From NCBI GenBank assembly GCA_009801085.1, contig VNWV01000002.1, forward strand, positions 2,108,001 to 2,172,000: a stretch of DNA of 64,000 nucleotides, written 5' to 3'. Below the pieces are notes generated by a model. The model saw only the letters and a program-made list of their open reading frames with translations. It searched no databases and was not told where the DNA came from. Of this stretch, positions 43,986 through 54,054 are shown one piece after another. Source of the stretch: Lasiodiplodia sp. COLG20 (taxonomy: Eukaryota; Ascomycota; Dothideomycetes; Botryosphaeriales; Botryosphaeriaceae). Numbering within the stretch: the first letter of the stretch is position 1; every line of letters begins with the position of its first letter. The position numbers and the translations under genes are program-made.

Positions 43986-46900
43986 TCAATGCCCACCACT
44001 CCCCTGCCCACCACCATCCCCACCCGTCAGCGGGCCCAACCCATCCATCCCGCTCCCGAAATCCGTGCCGACGGAGCCGCCGTCGAACGCGAAGTTGTAG
44101 CCCTGCGGCCCACCGAACATGCCCGAGTCGTCGCCCAGCGCCGTCGGCGGATCCATGTTGAAGGGCATGAACCACGCGGCGCTGGGGTCGGCGAAGAAAC
44201 CCGGGGAGGTGCCGGGGTGGTTGTTGTTCTGGTGTGCGGCGGAAGAGGCACCAGGTTGATGCTGACCCTGCTGAGCACCAGGTGTTGATAAAGACGCGTT
44301 GAAGGCGTTGACGTCGAGCGCGAACGGCTCGTTGCGGTCCATGAAGGTGGCGTAGCTCTGCAGCACCATCTGCCGGTCGAGCGCGGACATGGGGTGGTTG
44401 AGGTTTGGGAAGTCCGGCCCGCCGGTGCCGCCGTTGCCGAGGAAGTCGTATGCGTGCTGTGGGTTCTGCTGCAGGAAGGATGCTGCGGCAGCGGGGTCGA
44501 ACGACGTGGTGTCGAGGTTCTGCTGTAGCTGCTGCATATGCTGCTGGTGGTCCATGGGCGAGGAGGTGGTCTGGAGTTGTTGGTTGTTGCTGTTGCCTTG
44601 GGCGCTGGGGGATGTTGTCGACGCTGCTGCGGCGGCGGCCCCTCCCTTTGACTTGTCTTGTTTCGACTTCTTGTTGCCTCGCTTCGCCTGCTCTGCCGTC
44701 TTGGAGGCTGGCGAGAGGCTGGCGAAGAACTCCTCGACGCTTTGCAAGTCGGATTTCTGGCCCAGAACGGCATCCGTGCCGGCTTCCTTCTTGACGTCGG
44801 CGGCCGGGTCTTCGTAGTCCGTACGAGACACGCCGTGAGGATATCGGTCGAACCAATCTCCGTACTGAAAAATGCTGGGTTGTCGACCATTGACGGCTGC
44901 GGGTCCACGAAGCGCGGCGTCTGCATGTTGGCGGTACAGGTCCTTCAGGTTTTCAGCGACGAAGTGGAACATGCCCCAGTACTTCTTCATCTTGCTCAAG
45001 AACTTGACATTGTAGGCGAGGTACCGTTTCGAAACCATTTCCAGCTTCGGGTTCTTGGAGAAAACGCCGCGGATGTGGACCGTACTTGACAAGAAAGCGC
45101 AGTATCCAGCAAAGGGGACAACGACATTGTAATTCATGGCCTCGTTGACAAGAATGGAAATCTGGTTGGCGGCCTCAAGGGCGACGTGGGCAGCTTCTGT
45201 GAGGAATTGGTGCGGCATGTCTTGAGGAGGCCGGCTGCCAGCATGAGATGGCAGAGCGAAGCGGTTGAGAAAGAGGATGATTTGGTGGTAAACGATGTGC
45301 AGGAAGATGAATTGGTTCGCAGTTTTTTCCGTGACGTGATTTTGCAGGTTCTCTTGTGTGTAGGCTAGCCTCTCAGGCAGAACTGCCTTGAATTCGTATG
45401 CTGCCTTTTTCAGTTCCTGGAAGGTGGACTGTGGCGACCAGATAGGTACTCGCTCCTGCTCCTTGCCGCCCAGATTGTTGAACATGATGAGACGGCCCCA
45501 GATGGCAACAGCTCGAACAAGGTATGCTACAACACCCATGTTCTCCTTTGCATCTGCCAACTGCCCGGCATCGTCTGCCACGGGGTTTCTGACGTTGCCT
45601 TCGAGGTCTTCGGTGGGGCCGGGTATCTCCATCTGGAAATAGTGCTCTCGGATTGGTAACTGAACTTTGATGAACTGGCCACTGACGAAAAGCGGGCGGT
45701 CGGTACCCGACGAGTTGAAACGGTCCATGAGGAAGCAAGACCACATGGTCCGCCGCCTTATTTCCCTGTCAGTGAAGCTGAGCTCTGCCCTGTCGCCATT
45801 TTCCTTCCCGAGTGGATCATGGTCCAGATCTTTGTGCAGTTGCAGCGCGTATGCCATTCTCTGCGCCATGCCTCCAAACATCCAACTCCGTCCACCCTGA
45901 CATGTTCCAAATTCATGCAGGCCCAGCAGTAAATAGGTAATGAGTATCGTAATGTTCGGGGTATCGTATCTTTTTAATGCAATGTCTCGGGCTTTGCTAG
46001 CCCAGTTTTCGCCTCGCAGGAAAGCAGGTTCTGTTTTGATTTGGGGATGTGTTGAAAAGCGCGCGGAAATGGCGCAGACAGCGAGGATCAAGACAGGCGG
46101 CACCTGGCCTGCTAATAATCTCCGCATGAAGCTTGGCTTGTGGAGTAAAGGGTAGCTCTGGCCATAGCAATATTCAAAGTAGACTTCTGCGAGGTGCTCT
46201 TGGATCTCTTTCGGGGGAAGACTCTCGAGGCCCTCAGTCAACAGGCTATTTTCAGGGTCCACATTTCGGGGCGGCTGCGAAGTTCGGTGTTCGTGTGGAT
46301 TGGCCGCTTTGGATTTTGACCATTCGTCCAGCTCTGCTCCGAATGCTTCTTCCGCTGGGCGTTTCTTGGCCAATGCGCCCTTGGGAGTGGTTCCAGGAAG
46401 TGGGGGCTTGACGACGGCCCTTGGAACGGTATTGAGGGTGCCCAAGCTTTCTTTTGGAATGAGCTTGATGACACGTTCCTCCATTCTTTTCAAGCGCTTG
46501 TCCAGCATGGCCATATAATCTGTTCTGGGCGCGGCTTTGCGAGTCGTGACCTTGTACACGCACGGAATACGAGAACGCAAACAATGCTTGCACGCAGGCT
46601 TCTCTCCCGAGCAGCGGATCTTCTTCCGGCGACAAGCAATGCAAGCCAACGGTAACCTTTTCCGCTCTTTTCCAGCCTTCGTCTTCATTTCGGCCCACGG
46701 CGGAGGGTGGTCGGGATCGATTTTCTTGGCTTTGGAAGCATCGTCGGCTCGGTTCTCCTTCTCAGCCGTGGTCGAGCCGTCATCGCGACCGAAATCGTCG
46801 CCAAAGCCAGCGGCGGCCAAACCGAAGGCGCTTTGTGGGCTGGTATCCGTGTCCATGCCGTCGGCGCTCGCGCCGCTCGCCATGCCGCCATTGGTCGGAA

Positions 46901-47255
46901 TTCCGCCCATGCTGCTCACACTCAGTTTGTGCTGGGGGCGCCGCGCATTCTGGGCGTCAGAGGCACCAGTGTCGGGCATCGCGGCTATCAACTGATTGCC
47001 TTGGGCGTGGTTCGCGTTGAAGGGGCCGTGCAGGCCGATGGAGTTGTAATCGGGCATGGCGGACATCATGGATGAGCCGGAGTTGGACATGTTCGAGGGC
47101 GATTGGGCAGCCTGCAGCAGGGCGTCGAGGCGCGGGTTATTGCGGCCGTCTTGAGGCATAACGTACTCGGTGAGGTTCAGCGGGTCGTTGTTCTGGCGCT
47201 GGCTGTCGACGTCTGCTTGACCGTAAGAGCCCATGTTAGGAAAGTTTGATGCCAT
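43986..47255 (-). CDS. Zn(II)2Cys6 transcription factor with fungal-type middle homology domain
   Basis: One uninterrupted frame of 1,089 residues. The binuclear zinc cluster has Cys at 205, 208, 215, 222, 225 and 232 (CIACRRKKIRCSGEKPACKH core; CX2CX6CX6CX2CX6C). It follows a 200-residue Asn/Gln/Ser/Gly-rich region and the basic KTKAGKERKRLPL. A linker and short coiled coil (MLDKRLKRMEERVIKL) come next. The fungal-specific transcription factor domain runs from about 350 to 700, with YFEYCYGQSYPLLHKPSF, RRTMWSCFLMDRFNSSGTDR and a HYFQMEIPGP segment. The C-terminal 250 residues are Gln/Asn/Gly/Ala-rich, probably an activation region. From memory the cluster region resembles the conserved EBR1/FOW2 regulators of filamentous growth and virulence; I do not assert orthology. 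It is nuclear. The 2.2 kb upstream is unusually free of genes. Confidence 0.9.
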   Translation of the reverse strand: MASNFPNMGSYGQADVDSQRQNNDPLNLTEYVMPQDGRNNPRLDALLQAAQSPSNMSNSGSSMMSAMPDYNSIGLHGPFNANHAQGNQLIAAMPDTGASDAQNARRPQHKLSVSSMGGIPTNGGMASGASADGMDTDTSPQSAFGLAAAGFGDDFGRDDGSTTAEKENRADDASKAKKIDPDHPPPWAEMKTKAGKERKRLPLACIACRRKKIRCSGEKPACKHCLRSRIPCVYKVTTRKAAPRTDYMAMLDKRLKRMEERVIKLIPKESLGTLNTVPRAVVKPPLPGTTPKGALAKKRPAEEAFGAELDEWSKSKAANPHEHRTSQPPRNVDPENSLLTEGLESLPPKEIQEHLAEVYFEYCYGQSYPLLHKPSFMRRLLAGQVPPVLILAVCAISARFSTHPQIKTEPAFLRGENWASKARDIALKRYDTPNITILITYLLLGLHEFGTCQGGRSWMFGGMAQRMAYALQLHKDLDHDPLGKENGDRAELSFTDREIRRRTMWSCFLMDRFNSSGTDRPLFVSGQFIKVQLPIREHYFQMEIPGPTEDLEGNVRNPVADDAGQLADAKENMGVVAYLVRAVAIWGRLIMFNNLGGKEQERVPIWSPQSTFQELKKAAYEFKAVLPERLAYTQENLQNHVTEKTANQFIFLHIVYHQIILFLNRFALPSHAGSRPPQDMPHQFLTEAAHVALEAANQISILVNEAMNYNVVVPFAGYCAFLSSTVHIRGVFSKNPKLEMVSKRYLAYNVKFLSKMKKYWGMFHFVAENLKDLYRQHADAALRGPAAVNGRQPSIFQYGDWFDRYPHGVSRTDYEDPAADVKKEAGTDAVLGQKSDLQSVEEFFASLSPASKTAEQAKRGNKKSKQDKSKGGAAAAAASTTSPSAQGNSNNQQLQTTSSPMDHQQHMQQLQQNLDTTSFDPAAAASFLQQNPQHAYDFLGNGGTGGPDFPNLNHPMSALDRQMVLQSYATFMDRNEPFALDVNAFNASLSTPGAQQGQHQPGASSAAHQNNNHPGTSPGFFADPSAAWFMPFNMDPPTALGDDSGMFGGPQGYNFAFDGGSVGTDFGSGMDGLGPLTGGDGGGQGSGGH

Positions 47256-49463
47256 GGCGACAGCGCAACAACATGCATGCCCAGCTCAGGCGGGAGGCGC
47301 AGCAACAAGAGATGGACGGGCTTGCTACAAGGTGGTCGGCGGGCTCGCTCGGTTCATGGTGTTTGCGGGGACGCAGGCGAGCTTCGGAGTTGATCGGATT
47401 TGCGCACGCAGGTGGATGCGGGGGAGCTTAGGGGAGGATGAGTTGGAGTTGCGAGGCGCGCGTGCTCGTTCGAATTGGATGCGGACAAGGAGCGGCGGGC
47501 TTCCGCGCGACCAGTGGCGGTGATCGAATGCGGAGGGCTCTTGCGGGCCGTTGACGCAACAGGGCCGAAGCTGGTACTAAGGGGTCTTGGGGCTGAAAGA
47601 CAGGGCGTGTTTGGCAGGGCGCGGGGGCTTTAGGTCGGACGCAGGGTGTGAGCGGCGCGCATGTCTCCTGTCGGCCTGGGTGCTTGGTGCGCAAAGCAAA
47701 ATGGACGGGCTGCTAGTGGTTGAGGAACGCCCGAGGTGAGTTTGAGCCACAGCCAGGCGCGCCGACGATCCCCACGCGCCGCTGCCCCACAGATTGGTAA
47801 AGCTTGACTAATTCGCTTCGGTCCAGAGCGGCGAGTCAGCGTCTGCTGGTGACAGTCCCAGAACCGCACCTCTCTGCTGTGAAACATATCTCTTCGAGCA
47901 GCAGCGCAACACAACGCTGCCGCCCGTGTCGTTACCCTAGCGCCGGGTCCGCCCCGCGCCCACTACTGTTACGCGCGCCCAAGCTCTAGAAGACTCCTAG
48001 AAGCCGTCACGCAACACAATCTCAACGGCGGTGAGCAGCCGTCAGCAAGCAAACACCAGCCCGTGCGGCGGCTACTTCTGGGGCCGGCGCGCGCGAGGAT
48101 GAGGGATCGTCTTCTCGTCAATCTGCCCGTGAAGCGGCGGCCAGGGTCCCGTCGGAACGAGCTTTCTTCGACTATTTATTCCCGCCAATTCACCCACGCT
48201 TCCAGCCGATTGGCCGCACCCCACACCGCACCACCAAATGTCGTACCTCACCAGCCACTTTGCGCGAGTCTGAATATGGTACCCCTACGCTGTACAGCAT
48301 CCCATCCCCTTACACGGCTCCCCACGACCACACCAGGATGCGACCCTACAGTCCATGGAGAACCAAGGCATGCCATGATTTTGACCGCCAAGACTGCATA
48401 CGCTGTCAGCCGTTGCACTCGCCCTCATTGGATCGGTTGAAGGGAGTTGCACGTCATGAATACGCCCCCGCTTGGCTCAGCACCGTCCTGAAGTCATTGT
48501 GAACACAATTATGCGAGCTAAAACGCGGGAGATTAATAACGTTCAAGTCTTTGGAATTACTGGATTCTCAGCATTATTGCTCTCTTTACCCCAGAAGGGA
48601 TGGGCCTCGATACCGATGATCGGGTGGCGTATTCCAAACGTCCTTAACCCGCGGCAGCGGCGGCTCCCGCTCCCTGAATGATCAGGGTAGAGACGAAAGA
48701 TCACAGTTTCGAATAAACTTACAGTCAAGGAGCTATACGCCACTATATCAGCCTGTCCAATGGCTATCACTCCTTGTAGGTAAAGATCTTACCCACGTGG
48801 CGTGCAACAGTCGTGCGGCAAGATCACCCTCATCAATGGATAAACTCTCTGCCATACTTTGACCCTGAACTGATCTCCTGGCCGAGAATGTTCAAAGAAC
48901 TTTATTTAGACAACATTCTATCGACCTCGGGACCGTAGACGAGTGAGACTGCATGCACCAGTCAAACCTGCAGGTTGGGATTTGCCCCTCTCAAGCTGCG
49001 GAAGTCAGATGGTTTTTCGACAGTATCATTTTCAATACCAGAAACATGGACTAACAGTGGACATGATGCTCAACAGTGACATCTTCAAGTGAAGCTGCCA
49101 CCACATCCGAACATAGGTCTTATTTAGACATCTTTCATTGTTACCGAACCGGTCTCGAATTGGATTTGTTACATCTAATCAGTAGCAGTGTGGGGCCCCG
49201 CATTCCGTTTTGGGAAGTTACTATACAATTCGGAGCTCGGGGTTTCAGATTCATCGTGGCTTCGGAACATCCGAGGCAAGCCTCGACCTTCCGTGAACCT
49301 GGTGTCACTGGTGTTGAGTAGCCAACATATAAGAGGTCCACAATGATTGGTCTGGAGTGCACAGGAAACCCCGCAGCGCAGGACCCTGGCGCCTTCCTCG
49401 CCGCAAAACGCCGCAACTTCCTTCCCTCGACATCCCCGCAGTTCCTGACTGTGCCTCTCCGAC
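47256..49463. other. Long upstream region of the Zn2Cys6 gene
   Basis: 2.2 kb between the regulator start and the stop of the quercetinase-like gene, both on the minus strand. It is GC-rich near the regulator (47.3-48.2 kb) and more AT-rich at 48.4-49.3 kb. It likely holds a long promoter and 5' leader; no gene is supported. Confidence 0.5.
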
Positions 49464-50594
49464 CTACTCCACCACGAACCCATGCTTACTTCCCAGAGCC
49501 GTCAGCTGCTCCGCTCGCCACTTGGCCATTGGCTCCTCGGGGATGCTACCCGGCGCCTCCATCCGCCTGCCCACCTCCATCACGAGCTCCGCCACGCCGC
49601 CGCCATTCGCAAACGCATACATCTGCGCGAACGCGCTCTCGAACGAAAACGAAAACGCCTCCGCCGCCGGGATGAAAATGGTATCTTCGGCCGACAGCAC
49701 GGCTGAGGACTCGTTGCCCACCTGGAACTTGACCTTGCCGTGTACCACCACGAAGCAGTGATGGACGCCCTCCCACCTCAGCTGGCCCCCTACCTCGGAG
49801 AATATGCTGCGATGGTGAGCATTTCCGCCCTCGATTCCGATGACGGAAAACCTGCCGGCCGACTGTGTCGTCGTAATCAGCGGCCGCGCGATGGTGCCCT
49901 CGAGCAGCCACTTAGGGCCAGTATCCGCGCGCAGGAAGTAGGGCTGCAGGCCATTCGGCAGCCTGCTGTCGTCATCCGCCACCCAGGGCTGAATCTCGAC
50001 GGGCGGGTGTTCGCGCACGGGGACCATGTCGCACGTCTCGGCCGCCTCGATCAGCCTCGGGATGAGGACCACCCTCGGGTCGCGCGCGTCGTCGACGGGG
50101 AACAGGGCCGCCCCGTCGTACGGCTCGCCGACGATCCGGAAGAACTCTTCCCAGCCGCCTGGGATGATCAGCCCCACGAACTCGCTGTGGTCGCCGAGGA
50201 TCTGGTACTGGTGGATGACGCCCTGTGACCGGCGGGTCAGTATCGGCTCCCTTCGTTCAACTTCTGCATATATACACACTGGCGGTACACTGGCAAAGTC
50301 GCCGGGGCCCAGTGTCCTGGCTGTGTTGTTTGCCCAGACGTTGATGTTGCCCTTTAGGCAGAGGAAGACATCGTGTGCCTCCCGGTGGTAGTGGAATCCA
50401 ATGGGTTCGCCCGCAGACCCACCAGTTGAGACAACAGCAAATTCCATGTCCGTCTCCTTTCCAGTGACAAGTAGGCGCATTACTGAATTCGAGCAAGGTA
50501 TAACGAGCCTCTCGCCCCTGAAAAGTGAGACGACATAGCTTGTAGCCGTACCTGGAGGACTGTCGACATCCTGTATCCTCCCGGTAGCTGCCAT
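49464..50594 (-). CDS. Quercetin 2,3-dioxygenase-like bicupin
   Basis: Two exons (50594-50280 and 50222-49464; 57-nt intron, phase 0) give 357 residues. Cupin 1 has GFHYHREAHDVFLCLKG and, across the splice, DFASVPPGVIHQYQILGDH. His68, His70 and His109 fit the metal site; where characterised quercetinases have Glu there is Asp75. Cupin 2 follows with HHRSIFSEVGGQLRWEGVHH, FVVVHGKVKFQVG and EDTIFIPAAEAFSFSFES. Fungal quercetinases cleave flavonols to a depside and carbon monoxide. The intron is a multiple of three without an in-frame stop, so an unspliced reading inserts 19 residues between PP and GVIH; the spliced form matches the family. No signal peptide, so it acts inside the cell. A TATTTATA lies about 80 bp upstream. 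Confidence 0.82.
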   Translation of the reverse strand: MAATGRIQDVDSPPGTATSYVVSLFRGERLVIPCSNSVMRLLVTGKETDMEFAVVSTGGSAGEPIGFHYHREAHDVFLCLKGNINVWANNTARTLGPGDFASVPPVCIYAEVERREPILTRRSQGVIHQYQILGDHSEFVGLIIPGGWEEFFRIVGEPYDGAALFPVDDARDPRVVLIPRLIEAAETCDMVPVREHPPVEIQPWVADDDSRLPNGLQPYFLRADTGPKWLLEGTIARPLITTTQSAGRFSVIGIEGGNAHHRSIFSEVGGQLRWEGVHHCFVVVHGKVKFQVGNESSAVLSAEDTIFIPAAEAFSFSFESAFAQMYAFANGGGVAELVMEVGRRMEAPGSIPEEPMAKWRAEQLTALGSKHGFVVE

Positions 50595-50668
50595 CGTTGT
50601 GTAATGATTGGTCGATGTTTCTTGAACAGAGCTTACGCGCACAGGAGTTACGACCAGTGGTACATGAC

Positions 50669-50678
50669 CTTATAAATA
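50669..50678 (-). promoter_or_regulatory. TATA-like element of the quercetinase-like gene
   Basis: Read on the minus strand the bases are TATTTATAAG, about 75-85 bp before the start codon at 50594. Confidence 0.5.
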
Positions 50679-50746
50679 CTAGGCATCTCGGCACCTCCGT
50701 AGAGCTAAGCCATTAGCGTGCTCACGGCGTTACCATGATTTGGAAC

Positions 50747-50810
50747 TCCCGAGCGGAGTTTTCCATATCCCGAGTGGAGCATTCATGTCGGCCGAGAAAA
50801 ACGGCCGGGG
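50747..50810 (-). promoter_or_regulatory. Cluster of CGG/CCG motifs
   Basis: Two near-identical units, CCCGAGCGGAG at 50747 and CCCGAGTGGAG at 50768, are followed by the palindrome TCGGCCGA at 50787-50794 and CGGCCGGGG at 50801. CGG/CCG half-sites are what Zn2Cys6 regulators bind. They lie 150-215 bp upstream of the quercetinase-like start. Binding is inferred. Confidence 0.4.
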
Positions 50811-51413
50811 TCGTGGCTAATCAATGGCTGTGGGCAACAGCTTCGACGTGCAATCCGGAGCTGGATCCACGCCGGGATGAGCACGAGGGCAGGGCCAGAT
50901 GCATGTCCAATTCCGTGTGTATGCGGAATGCAATGCATGAAAATCCATCTGGAGGTGTTGGAGATGCCATGCCCACCACTGGTCACTGGATCTTCCATTG
51001 CTCGACATAATGAGCCTTGTTCATTCGATGCAATATACCGACCCGGCGAGAATGCGAGTCCCTCTTCAATCCTTGGTCTATTCTTTCTTTAACCCGCCGA
51101 TCAAAATTGCAAACCCCCACTTCCTTTCCAGCCATCTAGATGATCATTGACTTAATAACAGTAGATTCAATGAGGACCGGCAAATAAAAGGGAACCGCAT
51201 CTCCAGATGGAGGAATTGATCCGTCAATATGAGGCAATATTCAAAGTTCACATCAGAACGGTCGCTGAATAGGTTTGGCCGCAATTCTACACTTTTATTT
51301 CTTTCCTCATTCTCTAATTTTCTATGTAAGTATACCTATTCTATCAACGTGCTCAACTCCCACTCTAACAGCTCTCTACAAGCCACCCCAACAAACCAAA
51401 ACCCCCCTTCCAC

Positions 51414-52454
51414 TCACGACCCCAAATCTACAGCCAACACCTTCCCATCCCTCGTCACCACATACAACACATCCTCATCCACCCCCGCCCTCCTTCCCAA
51501 CGCCGCCGCCGTCGGCGTCACCCCTACCGCCTCACCCCCTTCCTTCTCCAACAACGCCACCACCTCCTCCCCACTCCCCACCACCACCCTCACCACCTCC
51601 CCATCCACCCCATCCATCACATACGCCACTTGCTCACCTCCCTCCCACCTCAACACAAAATCGTCCCCCTTGAACCCCCCCTCCGCCAAAATCTCAACCT
51701 GCCCCGCCACCTCGCCATCCGAATCGACACGCACGCGGCAGAACAACTCGCGATACGTGTTCGCGAAATACAAGTACCCGTCCCGATACCGCACGCCATT
51801 AACGCCGGTCGCCTTGGTAGGGTCACCAGGCGGCGGCGACGTCGTCCTATTGTCCGCGGCCAGCGCGACGGCGACGCCCGGCGGAGAAGACAGCTCGACG
51901 CGCAGGACAGCGCCGGCCATGCTGTCTGACATGAGCAGCACAGCGGCGCTGTCGTCGCCGTAGCTGCTGGTAGAGGACTGACGAACGGTCGTCAAGCCAT
52001 TCAGGACCTTGGCGCTAGGGACGGAAGAGACGAGCTCGTTGACTTTCGCGCTGGCGCCGGCATCAGTACCACTGAAGTCAACCCCCCAGAGCGCCCAGGA
52101 CGGCGGGGTGGTCGTGTAGTTGCCGGCGATGAGAGCGAAGGCGTCGGGGGCCGTCTCGGCGATGCCGAGGAGGCTTTGGTAGGCGGCGAAGCGGTGGACC
52201 AGACGCGCTTCTTCTACTACCGCTTGGTCGTTGAAGACGATTTCGTGCAGCTCGGCAGCTGGGTCGAGCAGCGTCAGCAGCAGGTTGCCGTTGGGCCGCA
52301 CGGCGATGTTTTCGATCCAGGTGGCGTTGTTGGCGAATTGGTGGATGGTGCGGGCTGGGTAGGAGCGTTGCTGCTGCTGTTGTTTCTCTGGCGTGGCTGC
52401 GGAGGCCATGACTAGGGCTAGGATGGCGGCACTGGCCGTGGCGGGGAGTTTCAT
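51414..52454 (-). CDS. Secreted six-bladed beta-propeller (SMP-30-like)
   Basis: An intronless 346-residue protein. MKLPATASAAILALVMASAA is a signal peptide. After a Gln run, repeated strand patterns follow: WIENIAVRPNGNLLLTLLDP, LLGIAETAPDAFALIAGNY, TKATGVNGVRYRDGYLYFAN, DDFVLRWEGGEQVAYVMDGV and VLYVVTRDGKVLAVDL. The spacing of about 45-50 residues and the NG.L....... and NGV.Y..G.LYF motifs fit a six-bladed propeller of the SMP-30/gluconolactonase-like class. Several N-glycosylation sites (NAT, NYT, NRT) support secretion. The catalytic residues of true lactonases cannot be placed, so the role is open: a secreted hydrolase or binding protein. The 3' part is unusually rich in GAG/GTG codons. 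Confidence 0.75.
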   Translation of the reverse strand: MKLPATASAAILALVMASAATPEKQQQQQRSYPARTIHQFANNATWIENIAVRPNGNLLLTLLDPAAELHEIVFNDQAVVEEARLVHRFAAYQSLLGIAETAPDAFALIAGNYTTTPPSWALWGVDFSGTDAGASAKVNELVSSVPSAKVLNGLTTVRQSSTSSYGDDSAAVLLMSDSMAGAVLRVELSSPPGVAVALAADNRTTSPPPGDPTKATGVNGVRYRDGYLYFANTYRELFCRVRVDSDGEVAGQVEILAEGGFKGDDFVLRWEGGEQVAYVMDGVDGEVVRVVVGSGEEVVALLEKEGGEAVGVTPTAAALGRRAGVDEDVLYVVTRDGKVLAVDLGS

Positions 52455-53140
52455 GGTTGTCGTGCGAGGGTTGGAATGAGTTCGGTGTAGTTGCTGCTAC
52501 ATGCTTTCTTCTTTCTTCAACTGAAAAGTCGATGTGGTTTCTTGGTCCGACAAGCGGCGGGTTTGTAGTATTTGTACACAATGGTCCGCATTGGGGGCGA
52601 CATCTTCCGCGCTCGTCCATTCGGCTTCAGTGCGGTAGGCGGGTCAGCGAACTCGCGCTTACACCCAAAAGTGACACCGAAAGAACCGGCGGCGATCCTT
52701 GGCTGTGATGACGGTGACGGGCTGAACGCCATCCATCAATCCTTCGTGCAATGGATGACTCAATGCCTCAGCTCCATTTGGGGGCCATTCGACACCCTAA
52801 GCAGCACGCTTACATCGGCCAGGCGTTCAGCACCGGAGAATCCTACAGATCTCAAGTCATCAGCCTGAATTTAGCAGTTTTCCATACCAAAAGTCGGTAG
52901 GGCTATGTATCGCACTGCCCTGAGGCTGACTGAAGCTCAGCTCGCATGTTTCACTTTCTTGTTCGTAGTGCAGACGCATAATTGTGTTCATAATTTTTGG
53001 ATTCAATCAATGAATATTAAGTAGTGTTCGACGAGATATTTTTTTTAAGTGGTTGAGAATGGAAGAAGAGGAGAACCATGAATATTACCCTTCTTCGCAT
53101 ACGCATACCACGACGCCGTACCGGCTCGTCAGGGCGCCAC
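52455..53140. other. Intergenic spacer
   Basis: 686 bp between two minus-strand genes; the bases next to 52455 are the beta-propeller promoter. An AT-rich part lies at 52970-53050. Nothing else recognised. Confidence 0.45.
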
Positions 53141-54054
53141 TCAGTAGTGGTCATCATCATAGTACTCTTGGCCCTGAGAGTTGTCCGGAAGCCTGTAGAA
53201 CCAGGCCACCTGCACGGTGTCTGGAGTGGGATTGAACCTCAGCGTCCAGATGTTGCAATCATCGTAGAACCCAAATTCGCTGATGACGCGCTGGCCCACA
53301 AAAGACGGGAGCGTCGACGTCCAGATCTTTTCCTTGAAGTACCCAGAAGGTCCATCACGGCCACTGTTGTCATTGTAGTAGTCATCGTACTTGCCCCTGT
53401 GGTCGCCGCCGTAGTCCTCCTTGTAGTCCCTGTTGTAGTCGCTGCCGTAGTTGCCGTCGTAGCCACTGCTGCCGTAGTCGTCACCTCTGTCGTTCCTCTT
53501 CTTGTAGTAGCCGTTGTCCTTGCTCTTCTTTCCCCACTTCTCCCACTTGTCGTCGTCATGGTGAGTCTTCCAGTTGTTGTCATAGTAGTCCCGGTCGTCG
53601 TTGTAGCGGTCGTCGTCGTCGAGGGGGCAATCGGTGGCATTGAGGATGCAGAACGGTCCACCAGCCGCCAGACTGTGCTGTGCGACAGTCGCCCAATCCA
53701 CCTCTGAGTCGCCTCGCTGCGCCGGGAGGCTCACATCGGTCGGTCGGTATTCGCATTCCGTCTTATCGTTGGCCGTCACGATGTACGCGTTGTAGCCTGA
53801 TGGACTGAAGACGGAGATGCCGCTGGGGTGCGGACCGTGCCAATCAGGAATAATGTTTCCGTCGCAGTCCCTGTTGCCATTTTGGTTAACTTCGATGAGA
53901 ATTTGATTGTGCCGATAGTGGTGAGGGAAGTAAAGTGCTTCAGGTCATGGTTGTGGAGGGTTTATGCTTACTGAAGGGTACCATTGATGAATCCCCATGC
54001 TCCAACAAAGCATTGGAAAGCCTTTGCGACTGCGTCGGATTTGTAGTTGCCCAT
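53141..54054 (-). CDS. Lipocalin-like protein with Asp/Tyr-rich insert
   Basis: Two exons (54054-53972 and 53870-53141; 101-nt intron, phase 2) give 270 residues. The first exon ends in FVGAWGFINGTL and joins to QDCDGNIIPDWHGPHPSGIS VFSPSGYNAYIV. This is the fungal lipocalin-like pattern G.W.L ... G.HPSGI..YSP.GYM.A. The C-terminal strands are present too: STLPSFVGQRVISEFGFYDD, CNIWTLRF and VQVAWFYRL. Between the two halves, residues about 108-205 are almost only Asp, Tyr, Gly, Lys, Asn and Arg. That is a low-complexity, probably disordered insert within the barrel; I am not aware of it in the family. No signal peptide. The intron acceptor was chosen because it keeps phase and has a TTAAC branch site 17 nt upstream. 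Ligand and role unknown. Confidence 0.65.

Larger units (their letters stand above)
50595..51413. other. Promoter region of the quercetinase-like gene
   Basis: 819 bp between two minus-strand genes. It contains a TATA-like element and a cluster of CGG/CCG motifs, both listed separately. The C/A-rich end near 51370-51413 is the 3' side of the beta-propeller gene. Confidence 0.5.

Noticed and set aside
53872..54053. Alternative donor GTACCC for the lipocalin-like gene
   Set aside because: It keeps a frame open but is a poor donor; the GTAAGC donor with the CAACAG acceptor keeps phase and gives a family-like join.
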